From Streptomyces varsoviensis (GTDB lineage Bacteria > Actinomycetota > Actinomycetes > Streptomycetales > Streptomycetaceae), in the NCBI RefSeq assembly GCF_000718635.1, contig NZ_JOBF01000009.1:1-64000 (forward strand): a DNA stretch of 64,000 nucleotides, written 5' to 3'. Below, in pieces: positions 41,376 to 52,303 of this stretch. Below the pieces are notes generated by a model that ran no database searches, was not told where the DNA came from, and saw only the letters and a program-made list of their open reading frames with translations. Every line of letters begins with the position of its first letter. Position 1 is the first letter of the stretch. The position numbers were made by a program, and so were the translations under genes.

Positions 41376-42350
41376 ATGACCGAGATACCTCCGCCCCTCA
41401 CCCCCTACCTCGAACCCGCCGCGCGGGAACTGGCCGAGGCGACCGACCCGCACCCGCGGATCTACGAAGTCCCTCCGGAGCAGGGGCGGGAGATCCTGCT
41501 CGGCCTCCAGAGCGACACCAGCGTGGCTCGGCCGGACGTCGAGGAGGAGTGGGTCGAGGTGGACGCGGGCCAGTGGGGCCCGGTCCGTACGCGCGTCATC
41601 CGGCCCAAGGGGGCCGACGGCGCCCTGCCGGTGGTCTTCTACATCCACGGCGCCGGCTGGGTCTTCGGCGACGAGAAGACCCACGACCGCCTCTTCCGCG
41701 AACTCGCCGTCGGCGCGGGCGCCGCGGGCGTCTTCCCCGTCTACGACCGCGCGCCGGAGGCGAAGTACCCCACTCAGATCGAGCAGAACTACGCCGTGGG
41801 GCAGTGGCTGCTGCGGCACGGCGCGGAACACGGCCTGGACGCCTCGCGCGTGGCCGTCGCCGGCGACTCCGTCGGCGGCTGCATGTCGACGGTGTTCGCG
41901 CTGATGAACAAGGAGCGGGCCGGGCTCGGCCTCAAGGCCCAGGTCCTGCTCTACCCGGTCACGAACGCCGACTTCGACACCCCCTCCTACCGGCAGTTCG
42001 CCGAGGGCTACTACCTCACCCGCGAGGGCATGAAGTGGTTCTGGGACGCGTACACCACCGAACCCGTCCAGCGCACCGAGATGTACGCCTCCCCGCTCCG
42101 GGCCCCGCTCGAACAGCTCCGGGGGCTGCCCACCACGCTGATCATCACCGACGAGGCCGACGTGCTGCGCGACGAGGGCGAGCAGTACGCCAACAGGCTG
42201 CGGGAGGCCGGGGTGGACGTCACCGCGGTGCGCGTGACCGGCATGGTCCACGACTTCCTGATGCTGGACAGCCTGCGCGACACCCGCGCCGCCGACGTCG
42301 CCCGCAAGCTCGCCGTCGACGCCCTCACGGCCGCGCTGCACGAAGCCTGA
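41376..42350 (+). CDS. Alpha/beta hydrolase (HSL-like esterase)
   Basis: A 324-residue esterase of the hormone-sensitive-lipase family. The oxyanion motif is FYIHGAGWVFGDEKTHDRL (HGAGW in place of HGGGW), the nucleophile Ser is in VAVAGDSVGGCMSTVFA, Asp in LIITDEADVLRDEGEQY and His in VTGMVHDFLMLDSLRD. ATG 41376 is preceded by AGGAG. It would hydrolyse small acyl esters in the cytoplasm. It lies about 100 bases after the old yellow enzyme on the same strand and could be co-transcribed with it, but an independent start is also possible. Confidence 0.93.
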   Translation: MTEIPPPLTPYLEPAARELAEATDPHPRIYEVPPEQGREILLGLQSDTSVARPDVEEEWVEVDAGQWGPVRTRVIRPKGADGALPVVFYIHGAGWVFGDEKTHDRLFRELAVGAGAAGVFPVYDRAPEAKYPTQIEQNYAVGQWLLRHGAEHGLDASRVAVAGDSVGGCMSTVFALMNKERAGLGLKAQVLLYPVTNADFDTPSYRQFAEGYYLTREGMKWFWDAYTTEPVQRTEMYASPLRAPLEQLRGLPTTLIITDEADVLRDEGEQYANRLREAGVDVTAVRVTGMVHDFLMLDSLRDTRAADVARKLAVDALTAALHEA

Positions 42351-42472
42351 GCCGCCGCCCCGCCGCCCCCGCCCGCCTGCTCGCCGGACCCCGCGCTCAC
42401 GGCCGCCTCCCGGCGACCACCTCCCGGTGATCGTCTCCCGGCGGTCACATGCCTGCGGTCACATGGCTGCTA

Positions 42473-43039
42473 TCACATGCCGGCCGTCACCGCCTTGAGG
42501 CCGTCGAGGGCTTCGCGGAGGAAGTAGGCCAGGGGGCGCTCCCCGCTGTCGCCGATCCAGCGGCCGAACCCGACCTTGAAGACCGTGATGCCCGCCTCCG
42601 CGGTGAGGCTCGCGGCCGGGTCGGGGACGCCGCGGCGGCGCAGCGCGGTGGCGAGGGCGGCGGAGAGCGATGCCAGTTTGATCAACTCGCGTTCGCGCAG
42701 CTCCGCGTTGGCCATGATGACCGCCTGGCGCTGCCGGGCCCGTTCGTGATGGCCGAAGTGCTGCTCGGCGATGGTCTCCAGGGTCGAGGCCAGCGCGTCG
42801 ATCGGCGCGGCCGACTCCGGGACGCCGGTGAGGGTGTCGACGAAGGCCTGCTCCAGGAGGTGGGCCTGGCCGAAGAGCACTTCGCGCTTGTCGGCGTAGT
42901 GCCGGAAGAACGTCCGCTCGGTGAGTCCGGCGCGCTCGGCGATCTGCGCGGCGGTGGTCTGCTCGAAACCGCGCTCGGCGAACAGTTCCAGCGCCGCTTG
43001 CTCAAGACGTCCGCGCGCGTTGGGCTGCCATCGACTCAT
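42473..43039 (-). CDS. TetR-family repressor of divergent SDR gene
   Basis: A 188-residue TetR regulator with HTH FEQTTAAQIAERAGLTERTF, then FRHYADKREVLFG, and a C-terminal domain of the TetR_C_8/AcrR-like type. It diverges from an NAD-dependent epimerase/SDR gene. The region between them holds two copies of a palindromic operator, 33 bases apart, so it probably controls both itself and the reductase. This gene arrangement (TetR next to an SDR with operators of ATGNCAGT type) is common in Streptomyces. Confidence 0.94.
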   Translation of the reverse strand: MSRWQPNARGRLEQAALELFAERGFEQTTAAQIAERAGLTERTFFRHYADKREVLFGQAHLLEQAFVDTLTGVPESAAPIDALASTLETIAEQHFGHHERARQRQAVIMANAELRERELIKLASLSAALATALRRRGVPDPAASLTAEAGITVFKVGFGRWIGDSGERPLAYFLREALDGLKAVTAGM

Positions 43040-43055
43040 ACGCGGATTCTACGTG

Positions 43056-43072
43056 ATGGCAGTGACTGACAT
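43056..43072. promoter_or_regulatory. TetR operator, proximal site
   Basis: ATGGCAGTGACTGACAT is an inverted repeat of the form ATGNCAGT-N-ACTGNCAT. It lies 17 bases upstream of the TetR start at 43039. Confidence 0.83.
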
Positions 43073-43083
43073 GGGGGTGCTAC

Positions 43084-43110
43084 AGTCGATGGCAGTTACT
43101 GACATCGACT
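43084..43110. promoter_or_regulatory. TetR operator, extended site
   Basis: A 27-bp palindrome has arms AGTCGATGGCAGT (43084-43096) and ACTGACATCGACT (43098-43110) around one central base and only one mismatched pair. Its core is the same as the proximal site, with centres 33 bases apart (about three helical turns). The remaining bases to the SDR start at 43241 carry CGTACG-type repeats. Confidence 0.85.
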
Positions 43111-43240
43111 GTCCGCCCCGTACGTCGTCCGTGCTCCCCGTACCTCCGTACGCCCGCACGTCCGGCGCGCCGGGCCCGTACGCCCGTACGGGCCTTGGTA
43201 CACAGGGCGCGAGGCGGTCGACATACCCGGAGGTTTCCTC

Positions 43241-44167
43241 ATGCGCGTATTCGTCACCGGGGCATCCGGCTGGATCGGTTCAGCCGTCGTCCCCGAACTC
43301 ATCGGCGCGGGCCACGAGGTCGTCGGGCTCGCCCGCTCGGACGCCTCGGCCGCCGCGCTCGCCGACGCCGGGGCCAAGGTGCGCCGCGGCACGCTCGACG
43401 ACCTCGACACGCTGCGCGACGCGGCCGCCGAGTCCGACGGGGTGATCCACCTCGCCTTCAAGCACGACATCGCGTTCAGCGGCGGCTTCGACGCGGCCGC
43501 CGACGCGGACCGGAGCGCCATCGACGCGTTCGGCGAGGCGCTCGCCGGCTCCGACCGTCCGTTCGTCATCGCCGGCGGCCTCCTCGGCCTGGCGCCGGGC
43601 CGCGTCGCCACCGAGCGCGACGGCCAGGCGACCGGCCAGGAAGGCGACCAGGGGCCGGCCAAAAGGGCCGTCAACGCGCAGGTGACGGTCGGGCTCGCGG
43701 AGCGCGGCGTGCGCTCGTCCGTCGTGCGGCTCTCGCCGACCGTGCACGGCGACGGGGACCACGGCTTCCTCGCCCAGATCGTCGCCACCGCCCGCGAGAA
43801 GGGCGTCGCCGGCTACGTCGGCGACGGCGCCAACCGCTGGAACGCCGTCCACCGCTCCGACGCCGCGCGCCTCTTCCGCCTGGCGCTGGAAGCGGCTCCG
43901 GCGGGCTCGACGCTGCACGCGGTGGCGGAGGAGGGCGTGCCGATCCGCGACATCGCGGACGTCATCGGCCGCCACCTCGGCCTGCCCACGGCCTCGATCC
44001 CCCCGGCCGACGCCCCCGGCCACTTCGGCTGGCTCGCGTCCTTCATCGCCCTGGACAGTCCCGCCTCCAGCACCCTCACCCGCGACCTGCTGCCCTGGCA
44101 CCCCACCGGTCCCACCCTCCTCGACGACCTGGACCAGGGTCACTACTTCACCAACCACCCCGCCTGA
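43241..44167 (+). CDS. NAD-dependent epimerase/SDR family protein
   Basis: A 308-residue extended short-chain dehydrogenase. The Rossmann motif is FVTGASGWIGSAVVPEL (residues 4-20), followed by GLARSDASAAALADAGAKVR and DGVIHLAFKHDI. The YxxxK catalytic pair is not evident; at the corresponding place is AKRAVNAQV, so this is probably an atypical, NAD(P)-binding member whose reaction is unknown. C-terminal segments (DAARLFRLALEAAPAGSTLH, WLASFIALDSPASSTLTRDL) are those of the family found beside TetR regulators. It is divergent from its likely repressor, with two operators between. About 125 bases of CCTGAGCC repeats follow the stop. Confidence 0.92.
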   Translation: MRVFVTGASGWIGSAVVPELIGAGHEVVGLARSDASAAALADAGAKVRRGTLDDLDTLRDAAAESDGVIHLAFKHDIAFSGGFDAAADADRSAIDAFGEALAGSDRPFVIAGGLLGLAPGRVATERDGQATGQEGDQGPAKRAVNAQVTVGLAERGVRSSVVRLSPTVHGDGDHGFLAQIVATAREKGVAGYVGDGANRWNAVHRSDAARLFRLALEAAPAGSTLHAVAEEGVPIRDIADVIGRHLGLPTASIPPADAPGHFGWLASFIALDSPASSTLTRDLLPWHPTGPTLLDDLDQGHYFTNHPA

Positions 44168-44294
44168 GCCGGGCCCCTGCCTGAGCCCGCCCCCGCCTGA
44201 ACCCGCCTGAGCCGGGCCGTCCTCGCCTGAGCGGCCCTCGCCCGCAATGAGCCGGCCCCCGTCTCGGCCCCTTCCCCTGCCGCCTGAAACCCCG

Positions 44295-46151
44295 TCAGAC
44301 CAGGCTCTCGCGCCAGGCGCGGTGCAGGGCGGCGAAGCGACCGGTGCCCGCTATGAGCTCGGCCGGGGGGCCGTCCTCGACGATGCGGCCGTCGGCCATG
44401 ACGAGGACGCGGTCGGCTATCTCCACCGTCGAGAGGCGGTGCGCGATGACCACGGCCGTGCGGCCGCGCAGCACCGTGTCCATCGCGCGCTGCACGGCCC
44501 GTTCGCCCGGGATGTCGAGGGAGGACGTGGCCTCGTCGAGGATGAGGACCGCCGGGTCGGCGAGGAGGGCGCGGGCGAAGGCGACGAGCTGCCGCTGGCC
44601 CGCCGAGATCCGGCCGCCGCGTTTGCGTACGTCCGTGTCGTACCCGTCCGGTAGGGCGTCGATGAACTCGTGGGCGCCGATCGCCTTCGCCGCCTGCGCT
44701 ATCTCCTCCGGCGTGGCGCCGGGCTTGCCGATGGCGATGTTCTCGCCCACCGTGCCGGAGAAGAGGAATGCCTCCTGCGTCACCATCACCACGTTGCCGC
44801 GCAGTTCGGAGGTGGCCAGGTCGGCGAGCGGCACGCCGTCCAGGAGGACTCGGCCGCCCGTCGGGTCGTAGAACCGGGCGAGCAGCTTCGCCAGCGTCGA
44901 CTTGCCCGCGCCCGTCGCCCCGACGACCGCGACCGTCTGCCCGGCACGCAGCGTCAGGTCGAAGCGGGGCAGCACCTCGCCGCCCGTGCGGTACCCGAAG
45001 CGCACCCCGTCGAACACGACCTCGCGGCCCGCCCGGCCGGCGCGCGGCTCCGGCAGCGGGCGCGGGGACGCCGGCTCCGGTACGGAGGGCCTCTGGGCGA
45101 GCAGTCCCGCGATCTTCTCCAGCGACGCGGCCGCGGACTGGTAGGAGTTGAGGAACATGCCCAGCCGGTCGATCGGGTCGTACAGCCGCCGCAGATAGAG
45201 CGCGGCCGCCGCGAGCACGCCCAGCGCCAGCTCGCCGGAGGCGACGCGGTACGCGCCCCACACCACCATCGCGGCCAGCGCCGAGTTCGCCACCAGCCGG
45301 GACGAGACGACGTAGCGCGCCATCTCCAGGATCGCCGAGCCGTTGAGCCGCTCGTGGCGCCGGTTCAGCTCCGCGAACCGCGCCTCGTTGGCACGCTCCC
45401 GGCGGAACGCCTGCACCGGGCGGATGCCGTTCATGGTCTCCGCGAACTTCACGATCACTTGTGCCATGGCCGTGGACCGCGCCCGGTAGGCGATCATCGA
45501 ACGGCGCCGGAAGTTCCCCACGAGCAGCGCCAGCGGCACGAAGACGAGCAGCGCCGCGCCGCCCAGCCCCCAGTCGAGGTAGAGCAGCATCGCCGAGATG
45601 AACACCGTCGACAGGGCGACGCCGATCAGCTCCTGGAGCCCGTCGTTGAGCAGTTCGCGGATCGACTCGACGTCCGTCGTGGCGCGGGAGATGAGCCGCC
45701 CGGAGGTGTACCGGTCGTGGAAGTCCACGCTCAGCGCCTGCGCGTGCCGGAAGATCCGGCCCCGCAGATCGAGCAGCGCGTCCTGGCCGATCCACGCGGA
45801 GAGCCGGACGAAGGCGAGCTGCAGCGCGCCCGCGAGCAGGGCGCAGACCAGGTAGGCGGTGCCCACCGCGATCAACGGGCCGTAGTCGTGCCGCCGGAAC
45901 GCGGGCACCGCGCGGTCGATCGCGAACGCCACGAGCAGCGGGCCCGCCTGTACCGCCGCCTGCTGCACCAGCAGCACGAGGACGCTCACCCACACCCGCC
46001 CGCGGGCCGGCCTCAGCAGCGAGCGGAGCAGCGCCCAGGACGCCCCCTTGGGCGCGGGCAGCACGTCCTGGTCGAACGAGTCGTCCGCCGCCGGCGGCGG
46101 CGCGGGGCGCTCCTCGTCGGTGGCCGGCTGATCGGAAACGGTGGTGCTCAT
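44295..46151 (-). CDS. ABC exporter subunit with intact ATPase site
   Basis: A 618-residue half-transporter: six membrane helices (about 45-340), then a nucleotide-binding domain with Walker A VVGATGAGKSTLAKLLARFY, signature RISAGQRQLVAFARALLADP (SAGQ form), Walker B AVLILDEATSSLDI with the catalytic Glu, and H-loop VVIAHRLSTVEIADRV. It overlaps its partner's stop by 4 bases (ATGA), so the two make a heterodimeric exporter for lipid-like or toxic compounds. The N-terminal ~35 residues are a charged cytoplasmic lead. The partner's ATP site is degenerate (see 46148-48022). No substrate can be named. Confidence 0.95.
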   Translation of the reverse strand: MSTTVSDQPATDEERPAPPPAADDSFDQDVLPAPKGASWALLRSLLRPARGRVWVSVLVLLVQQAAVQAGPLLVAFAIDRAVPAFRRHDYGPLIAVGTAYLVCALLAGALQLAFVRLSAWIGQDALLDLRGRIFRHAQALSVDFHDRYTSGRLISRATTDVESIRELLNDGLQELIGVALSTVFISAMLLYLDWGLGGAALLVFVPLALLVGNFRRRSMIAYRARSTAMAQVIVKFAETMNGIRPVQAFRRERANEARFAELNRRHERLNGSAILEMARYVVSSRLVANSALAAMVVWGAYRVASGELALGVLAAAALYLRRLYDPIDRLGMFLNSYQSAAASLEKIAGLLAQRPSVPEPASPRPLPEPRAGRAGREVVFDGVRFGYRTGGEVLPRFDLTLRAGQTVAVVGATGAGKSTLAKLLARFYDPTGGRVLLDGVPLADLATSELRGNVVMVTQEAFLFSGTVGENIAIGKPGATPEEIAQAAKAIGAHEFIDALPDGYDTDVRKRGGRISAGQRQLVAFARALLADPAVLILDEATSSLDIPGERAVQRAMDTVLRGRTAVVIAHRLSTVEIADRVLVMADGRIVEDGPPAELIAGTGRFAALHRAWRESLV

Positions 46152-48022
46152 CGTCGTACGCCCCCCTCGTGGCTGTCGTGGCGGTCGTGGCCGGACATCA
46201 GCGCCGCGTACTCGGCGTTGCCGCGCAGCAGTTCCTGGTGTGTGCCGACGGCCGCTATCCGGCCGCCGGACAGCAGCGCCACCCGGTCGGCGAGCAGCAC
46301 CGTGGACGGGCGGTGCGCGACGATCAGCGCCGTCGTGTCCGCCAGCGCCTCCCGCAGCGCCGCCTCCACCAGCGCCTCCGTATGCACGTCGAGCGCCGAG
46401 AGCGGATCGTCGAGCACGAGGAACCGCGGTCCGCCCACCACGGCCCGCGCCAGCGCGAGCCGCTGCCGCTGCCCGCCGGACAGGCTCAGCCCCTGCTCGC
46501 CGACCTGCGTCCGCGTGCCCTCGGGCAGTTCGTGTACGAAACCGGCCTGCGCCACCTCCAGCGCCCGCGCCAGGTCGTCCTCGGTGGCGTCCTCGGCGCC
46601 CATCAGGACGTTCTCGCCGACCGTGGCGGAGAAGAGCGTGGCCTCCTCGAACGCCACCGCGACCAGCGAGCGCACCCGCTCCCGGGGCAGCGCCGTCACA
46701 TCCATGCCGTCGAGCGTGATGCGGCCCTCGGTCGGCTCCTGGAGCCGCGGTATCAGCGTCGTGAGCGTCGTCTTGCCGCTGCCCGTCGCCCCGACCAGCG
46801 CCATGGTCTCGCCCGGCCGTACGTGCAGACGCACATCCCGCAGCACCGCCGGGGCGTGCGGCGGCGCGTCGGGATAGCGGAACCCCACACCGTCCAGCCG
46901 CAGCCCGTCCCCCTCCGGCCGCACCGGTTCCGTACTCCCGTGGGCAACCCGCTCGCTCGCACCGACCCCGCGCCCTGCCCCGGCCTCCGCCACCACGTCC
47001 TCCGGCACCGGCGCGTCGAGCACCTCGAACAGCCGGTCCGTCGCCGTCGCCGACTCGTTGCTGAGCGCGAGCAGGAAGCCGATGGACTCGACCGGCCAGC
47101 GCAGCGCGAGCGCCGTGGACAGGAACGCGACGAGCGTGCCCGCCGACAGGACGCCGTCGGCGACCTGCACCGTGCCCAGCACGAGCGCCGCGGCGATCGC
47201 CAGCTCCGGCAGCGTCGTGATCAGGCCCCAGAGCCAGCCCAGCAGCCCGGCCTTGCGCAGCTCCGTGCCGCGCACGCGCCCCGACAGCGCCCGGAACGCG
47301 CGCTGCTGCGCCCGATGCCGGCCGAAGCCCTTGATGATGCGGATGCCCAGCACGCTCTCCTCGACGACCGTCGTCAGGTCGCCGATCTGGTCCTGCGAGG
47401 TGCGCGCCGCGACCGAGTAGCGGTGCTCGAAGATCGAGCACAGCACCACGATCGGCACGATCGGGGCCAGCAGCACCAGCCCCAGCCCCCACTGCTGGAT
47501 GAACAGGATGACGCAGCCGACGACGATCGTGACCCCGTTGACCAGCAGGAACGTCATCGGGAACGCCAGGAACATGCGCAGCAGCATCAGATCGGTCGTG
47601 GCCCGCGAGAGCAACTGCCCCGAGGGCCAGCGGTCGTGGAAGGAGACCGGGAGCCGCTGGAGATGCCGGTAGAGGTCCCGTCGCATGTCGGCCTCGACCC
47701 GGGCCAGCGGCCGCGCCACCAGCCACCGCCGCAGCCCGAACAGCCCCGCCTCCGCGACGCCGAGGAGCAGCAGCATGCCGCCGCCCAGCCACACTCCCGA
47801 CGGATCGCGGTCGGCGACCGGGCCGTCCACGATCCATTTGAGGGCCAGCGGAATGACCAGGCCCAGGCAGGACGCCACGACGGCGACCACCGCCGCCGTG
47901 CCGAGCCGGGCGCGCACCGGCCGTACGTACGGCAGCAGGCGCAGCAGGGAACGGACGGCGGAGCGGCGCGGGGCTCGCTCCGCGCCGTCCGTCGGATGGG
48001 GTACCTCGCTCGTCGTCGACAT
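46148..48022 (-). CDS. ABC exporter subunit with degenerate ATPase site
   Basis: A 624-residue half-transporter with six membrane helices (about 35-330) and an ATPase domain: Walker A ALVGATGSGKTTLTTLIPRL, signature LSLSGGQRQRLALARAVVGG, but Walker B FLVLDDPLSALDVHTEA, where Asp replaces the catalytic Glu, and H-loop ALIVAHRPSTVLLADRVALL. This asymmetry is the mark of TM287/288 or BmrCD-type heterodimers. A region around residues 340-380 between helices and ATPase is rich in Glu/Arg and variable. It starts 34 bases from the end of glgX on the same strand and overlaps the next gene by 4 bases. Confidence 0.95.
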   Translation of the reverse strand: MSTTSEVPHPTDGAERAPRRSAVRSLLRLLPYVRPVRARLGTAAVVAVVASCLGLVIPLALKWIVDGPVADRDPSGVWLGGGMLLLLGVAEAGLFGLRRWLVARPLARVEADMRRDLYRHLQRLPVSFHDRWPSGQLLSRATTDLMLLRMFLAFPMTFLLVNGVTIVVGCVILFIQQWGLGLVLLAPIVPIVVLCSIFEHRYSVAARTSQDQIGDLTTVVEESVLGIRIIKGFGRHRAQQRAFRALSGRVRGTELRKAGLLGWLWGLITTLPELAIAAALVLGTVQVADGVLSAGTLVAFLSTALALRWPVESIGFLLALSNESATATDRLFEVLDAPVPEDVVAEAGAGRGVGASERVAHGSTEPVRPEGDGLRLDGVGFRYPDAPPHAPAVLRDVRLHVRPGETMALVGATGSGKTTLTTLIPRLQEPTEGRITLDGMDVTALPRERVRSLVAVAFEEATLFSATVGENVLMGAEDATEDDLARALEVAQAGFVHELPEGTRTQVGEQGLSLSGGQRQRLALARAVVGGPRFLVLDDPLSALDVHTEALVEAALREALADTTALIVAHRPSTVLLADRVALLSGGRIAAVGTHQELLRGNAEYAALMSGHDRHDSHEGGVRR

Positions 48023-48056
48023 CAGTGGTGAGACTACGGTTCACCACTGACAACGC

Positions 48057-50513
<2,457 letters not shown>

Positions 50514-50541
50514 CTGTTCGCCTCCGGGCGGCTCGCGGACG

Positions 50542-50590
50542 GCTGGTCCTGCTGGGTTCTGCTGACCCCTGCTGATCTCTGCTGGTCTCC
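50542..50590. repeat. 10-bp tandem repeats upstream of glgX
   Basis: Five units of a GCTGRNYYYT type follow at exact 10-base steps. They start ~30 bases upstream of the glgX start and read CTGCTG on the plus strand. The spacing equals about one helical turn. The rest of the 324-base divergent gap to the L,D-transpeptidase shows no gene. Confidence 0.7.
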
Positions 50591-50837
50591 GCGGGGCACG
50601 TTGCGCGTCCCGCGGTGCACCCCGCTGTTCATCGCGCCGTTCATCTCGGTGTTACCCGCTGTTCCCTGCTGCGCGCGGGACGGCACCGCCATCGCCCCGG
50701 CGTCCCGGCCGGGCCGAGGCGATCCCGTCCTTTTACCTGTTCTTCCCAGAACAGGGCATGTCATCACACCCCCGGCCAGCCCCGACGGCCCCCCGTCCGC
50801 TCGTTTCCCCCGGTGGGGCACGGTCGTTGGGCCGGTC

Positions 50838-52064
50838 GTGACACATGCAACGAAGCGCGGGGCGCGCACGGGGGCCAGACTCTGCTTCGCGACGGCCGTA
50901 TCGGCGCTCACGGGGCTCGCGGCGCTCACGGGGTGCGGCCGCGGCGGCCCCGCGCCGGACGACGGCGCACGGCCGCCCGAGGAAGTCATCACCGTCGTTC
51001 CACGCGACGGCGCGAGAGGCGTACGCGCGGCGGACGCCCTCACGGTGGACGCCCCCGGCGGAAAGCTGGAGCGGGTACGGGTCGCCGCCGTGGCGGACGG
51101 CGACGAGCGGACCGTACCGGGCCGGATCTCGGCCGACGGCCGCCGCTGGCGGCCCACCGGCCCGGCCGGCCTGCGCCTCGCCGCCAAATACACCGTGGAC
51201 GCCGTCGCCCGGGACGAGCGCGGCCACCGCGCCGCCCGGCACACCGCGTTCACCACGTACGTGCCCGAGCACCGCTTCATCGGCTACTTCCGGCCCGAGG
51301 ACCGCTCCACCGTCGGCACCGGAATGATCGTCTCCCTGGACTTCAACCGGCCCGTCACCGACCGGGCCGCCGTCGAACGCGCCGTGCGCGTCACGGCCGA
51401 GCCGCGGACCGAGGTGGCCGCCCACTGGTTCGGCCCCGGCCGCCTCGACTTCCGCCCCCGCGCGTACTGGAAGCCCGGCACCAAGGTCACGCTCGACCTG
51501 CGGCTGCGCGACGTGCGCGGCGCGGCGCGGGCGTACGGCATCCAGCAGAAGAAGGTCGCCTTCACCATCGGCCGCTCCCAGGTCTCCACCGTGGACGCCG
51601 CCGCCCACACCATGACCGTCGTCCGCGACGGCCGGCGGATCGCGACCCTGCCGGTCACCGCGGGCGGGCCCAAGAACCCCACGTACAACGGCAAGTTGGT
51701 GGTCAGCGAGAAGTACGACGTGACGCGGATGAACGGCGACACGGTCGGCTTCGGCGGCGAGTACGACATCGAGGACGTGCCGCACGCGATGCGGCTGACG
51801 GCCTCCGGGACGTTCCTGCACGGCAACTACTGGGCTCCGCCGGGGACGTTCGGCTCCGCCAACACCAGCCACGGCTGCGTGGGGCTCCGCGACGAGCAAG
51901 GCGGCAGCCCCGCCACCCCGGCCGGCTGGTTCTTCGGCAAGACGCTGATCGGCGACGTCGTCGAGGTGGTCAACTCGCGGGACGGCTCGGTCGCGCCGGA
52001 CAACGGGCTCAGCGGCTGGAACATGCCGTGGGAGCGGTGGCGGGCCGGCTCGGCGCTGCGCTGA
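50838..52064 (+). CDS. L,D-transpeptidase lipoprotein 1
   Basis: A 408-residue cell-wall enzyme. A lipoprotein signal ends in the lipobox LTGC (about residues 25-28). Two Ig-like domains follow (about 45-240: EEVITVVPRDGARGVRAADA, YVPEHRFIGYFRPEDRSTVG), then the YkuD catalytic domain (about 250-390) with the Cys nucleophile in NTSHGCVGLRDEQGG and the upstream FLHGNYWAPPG. It would make 3-3 crosslinks in peptidoglycan at the outer membrane face. GTG 50838 is taken because the signal begins there; the frame is open upstream through the glgX antisense. It is a tandem paralog of the next gene and divergent from glgX. Confidence 0.92.
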   Translation: MTHATKRGARTGARLCFATAVSALTGLAALTGCGRGGPAPDDGARPPEEVITVVPRDGARGVRAADALTVDAPGGKLERVRVAAVADGDERTVPGRISADGRRWRPTGPAGLRLAAKYTVDAVARDERGHRAARHTAFTTYVPEHRFIGYFRPEDRSTVGTGMIVSLDFNRPVTDRAAVERAVRVTAEPRTEVAAHWFGPGRLDFRPRAYWKPGTKVTLDLRLRDVRGAARAYGIQQKKVAFTIGRSQVSTVDAAAHTMTVVRDGRRIATLPVTAGGPKNPTYNGKLVVSEKYDVTRMNGDTVGFGGEYDIEDVPHAMRLTASGTFLHGNYWAPPGTFGSANTSHGCVGLRDEQGGSPATPAGWFFGKTLIGDVVEVVNSRDGSVAPDNGLSGWNMPWERWRAGSALR

Positions 52065-52303
52065 GCCCCGCGCCCCGGCGGCCCATCGGAGCCCGCCGGA
52101 ACGGACCGTACGATTCACGCCTTCCGGACACGCCTCAGTACGACCGCCCGCACGGCCCGTACCAGCGGCCCCACTTGGGACCGAACGGTGACATTGGAGG
52201 AAGGTGATCTGTCAGTGCCCTGTGGTTATCTATCGCCATGCGCGGTGTGGCGCGCTGTGGATATGCCGCGGGGCCGCGGGCCGTTCGAGGGGAGACGACC
52301 GCT

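Noticed and set aside
44295..48053. A single 1252-codon frame covering both ABC genes.
   Set aside because: The upstream part is an out-of-frame shadow of the first ABC gene; the real gene starts at 46151 with a 4-base overlap.
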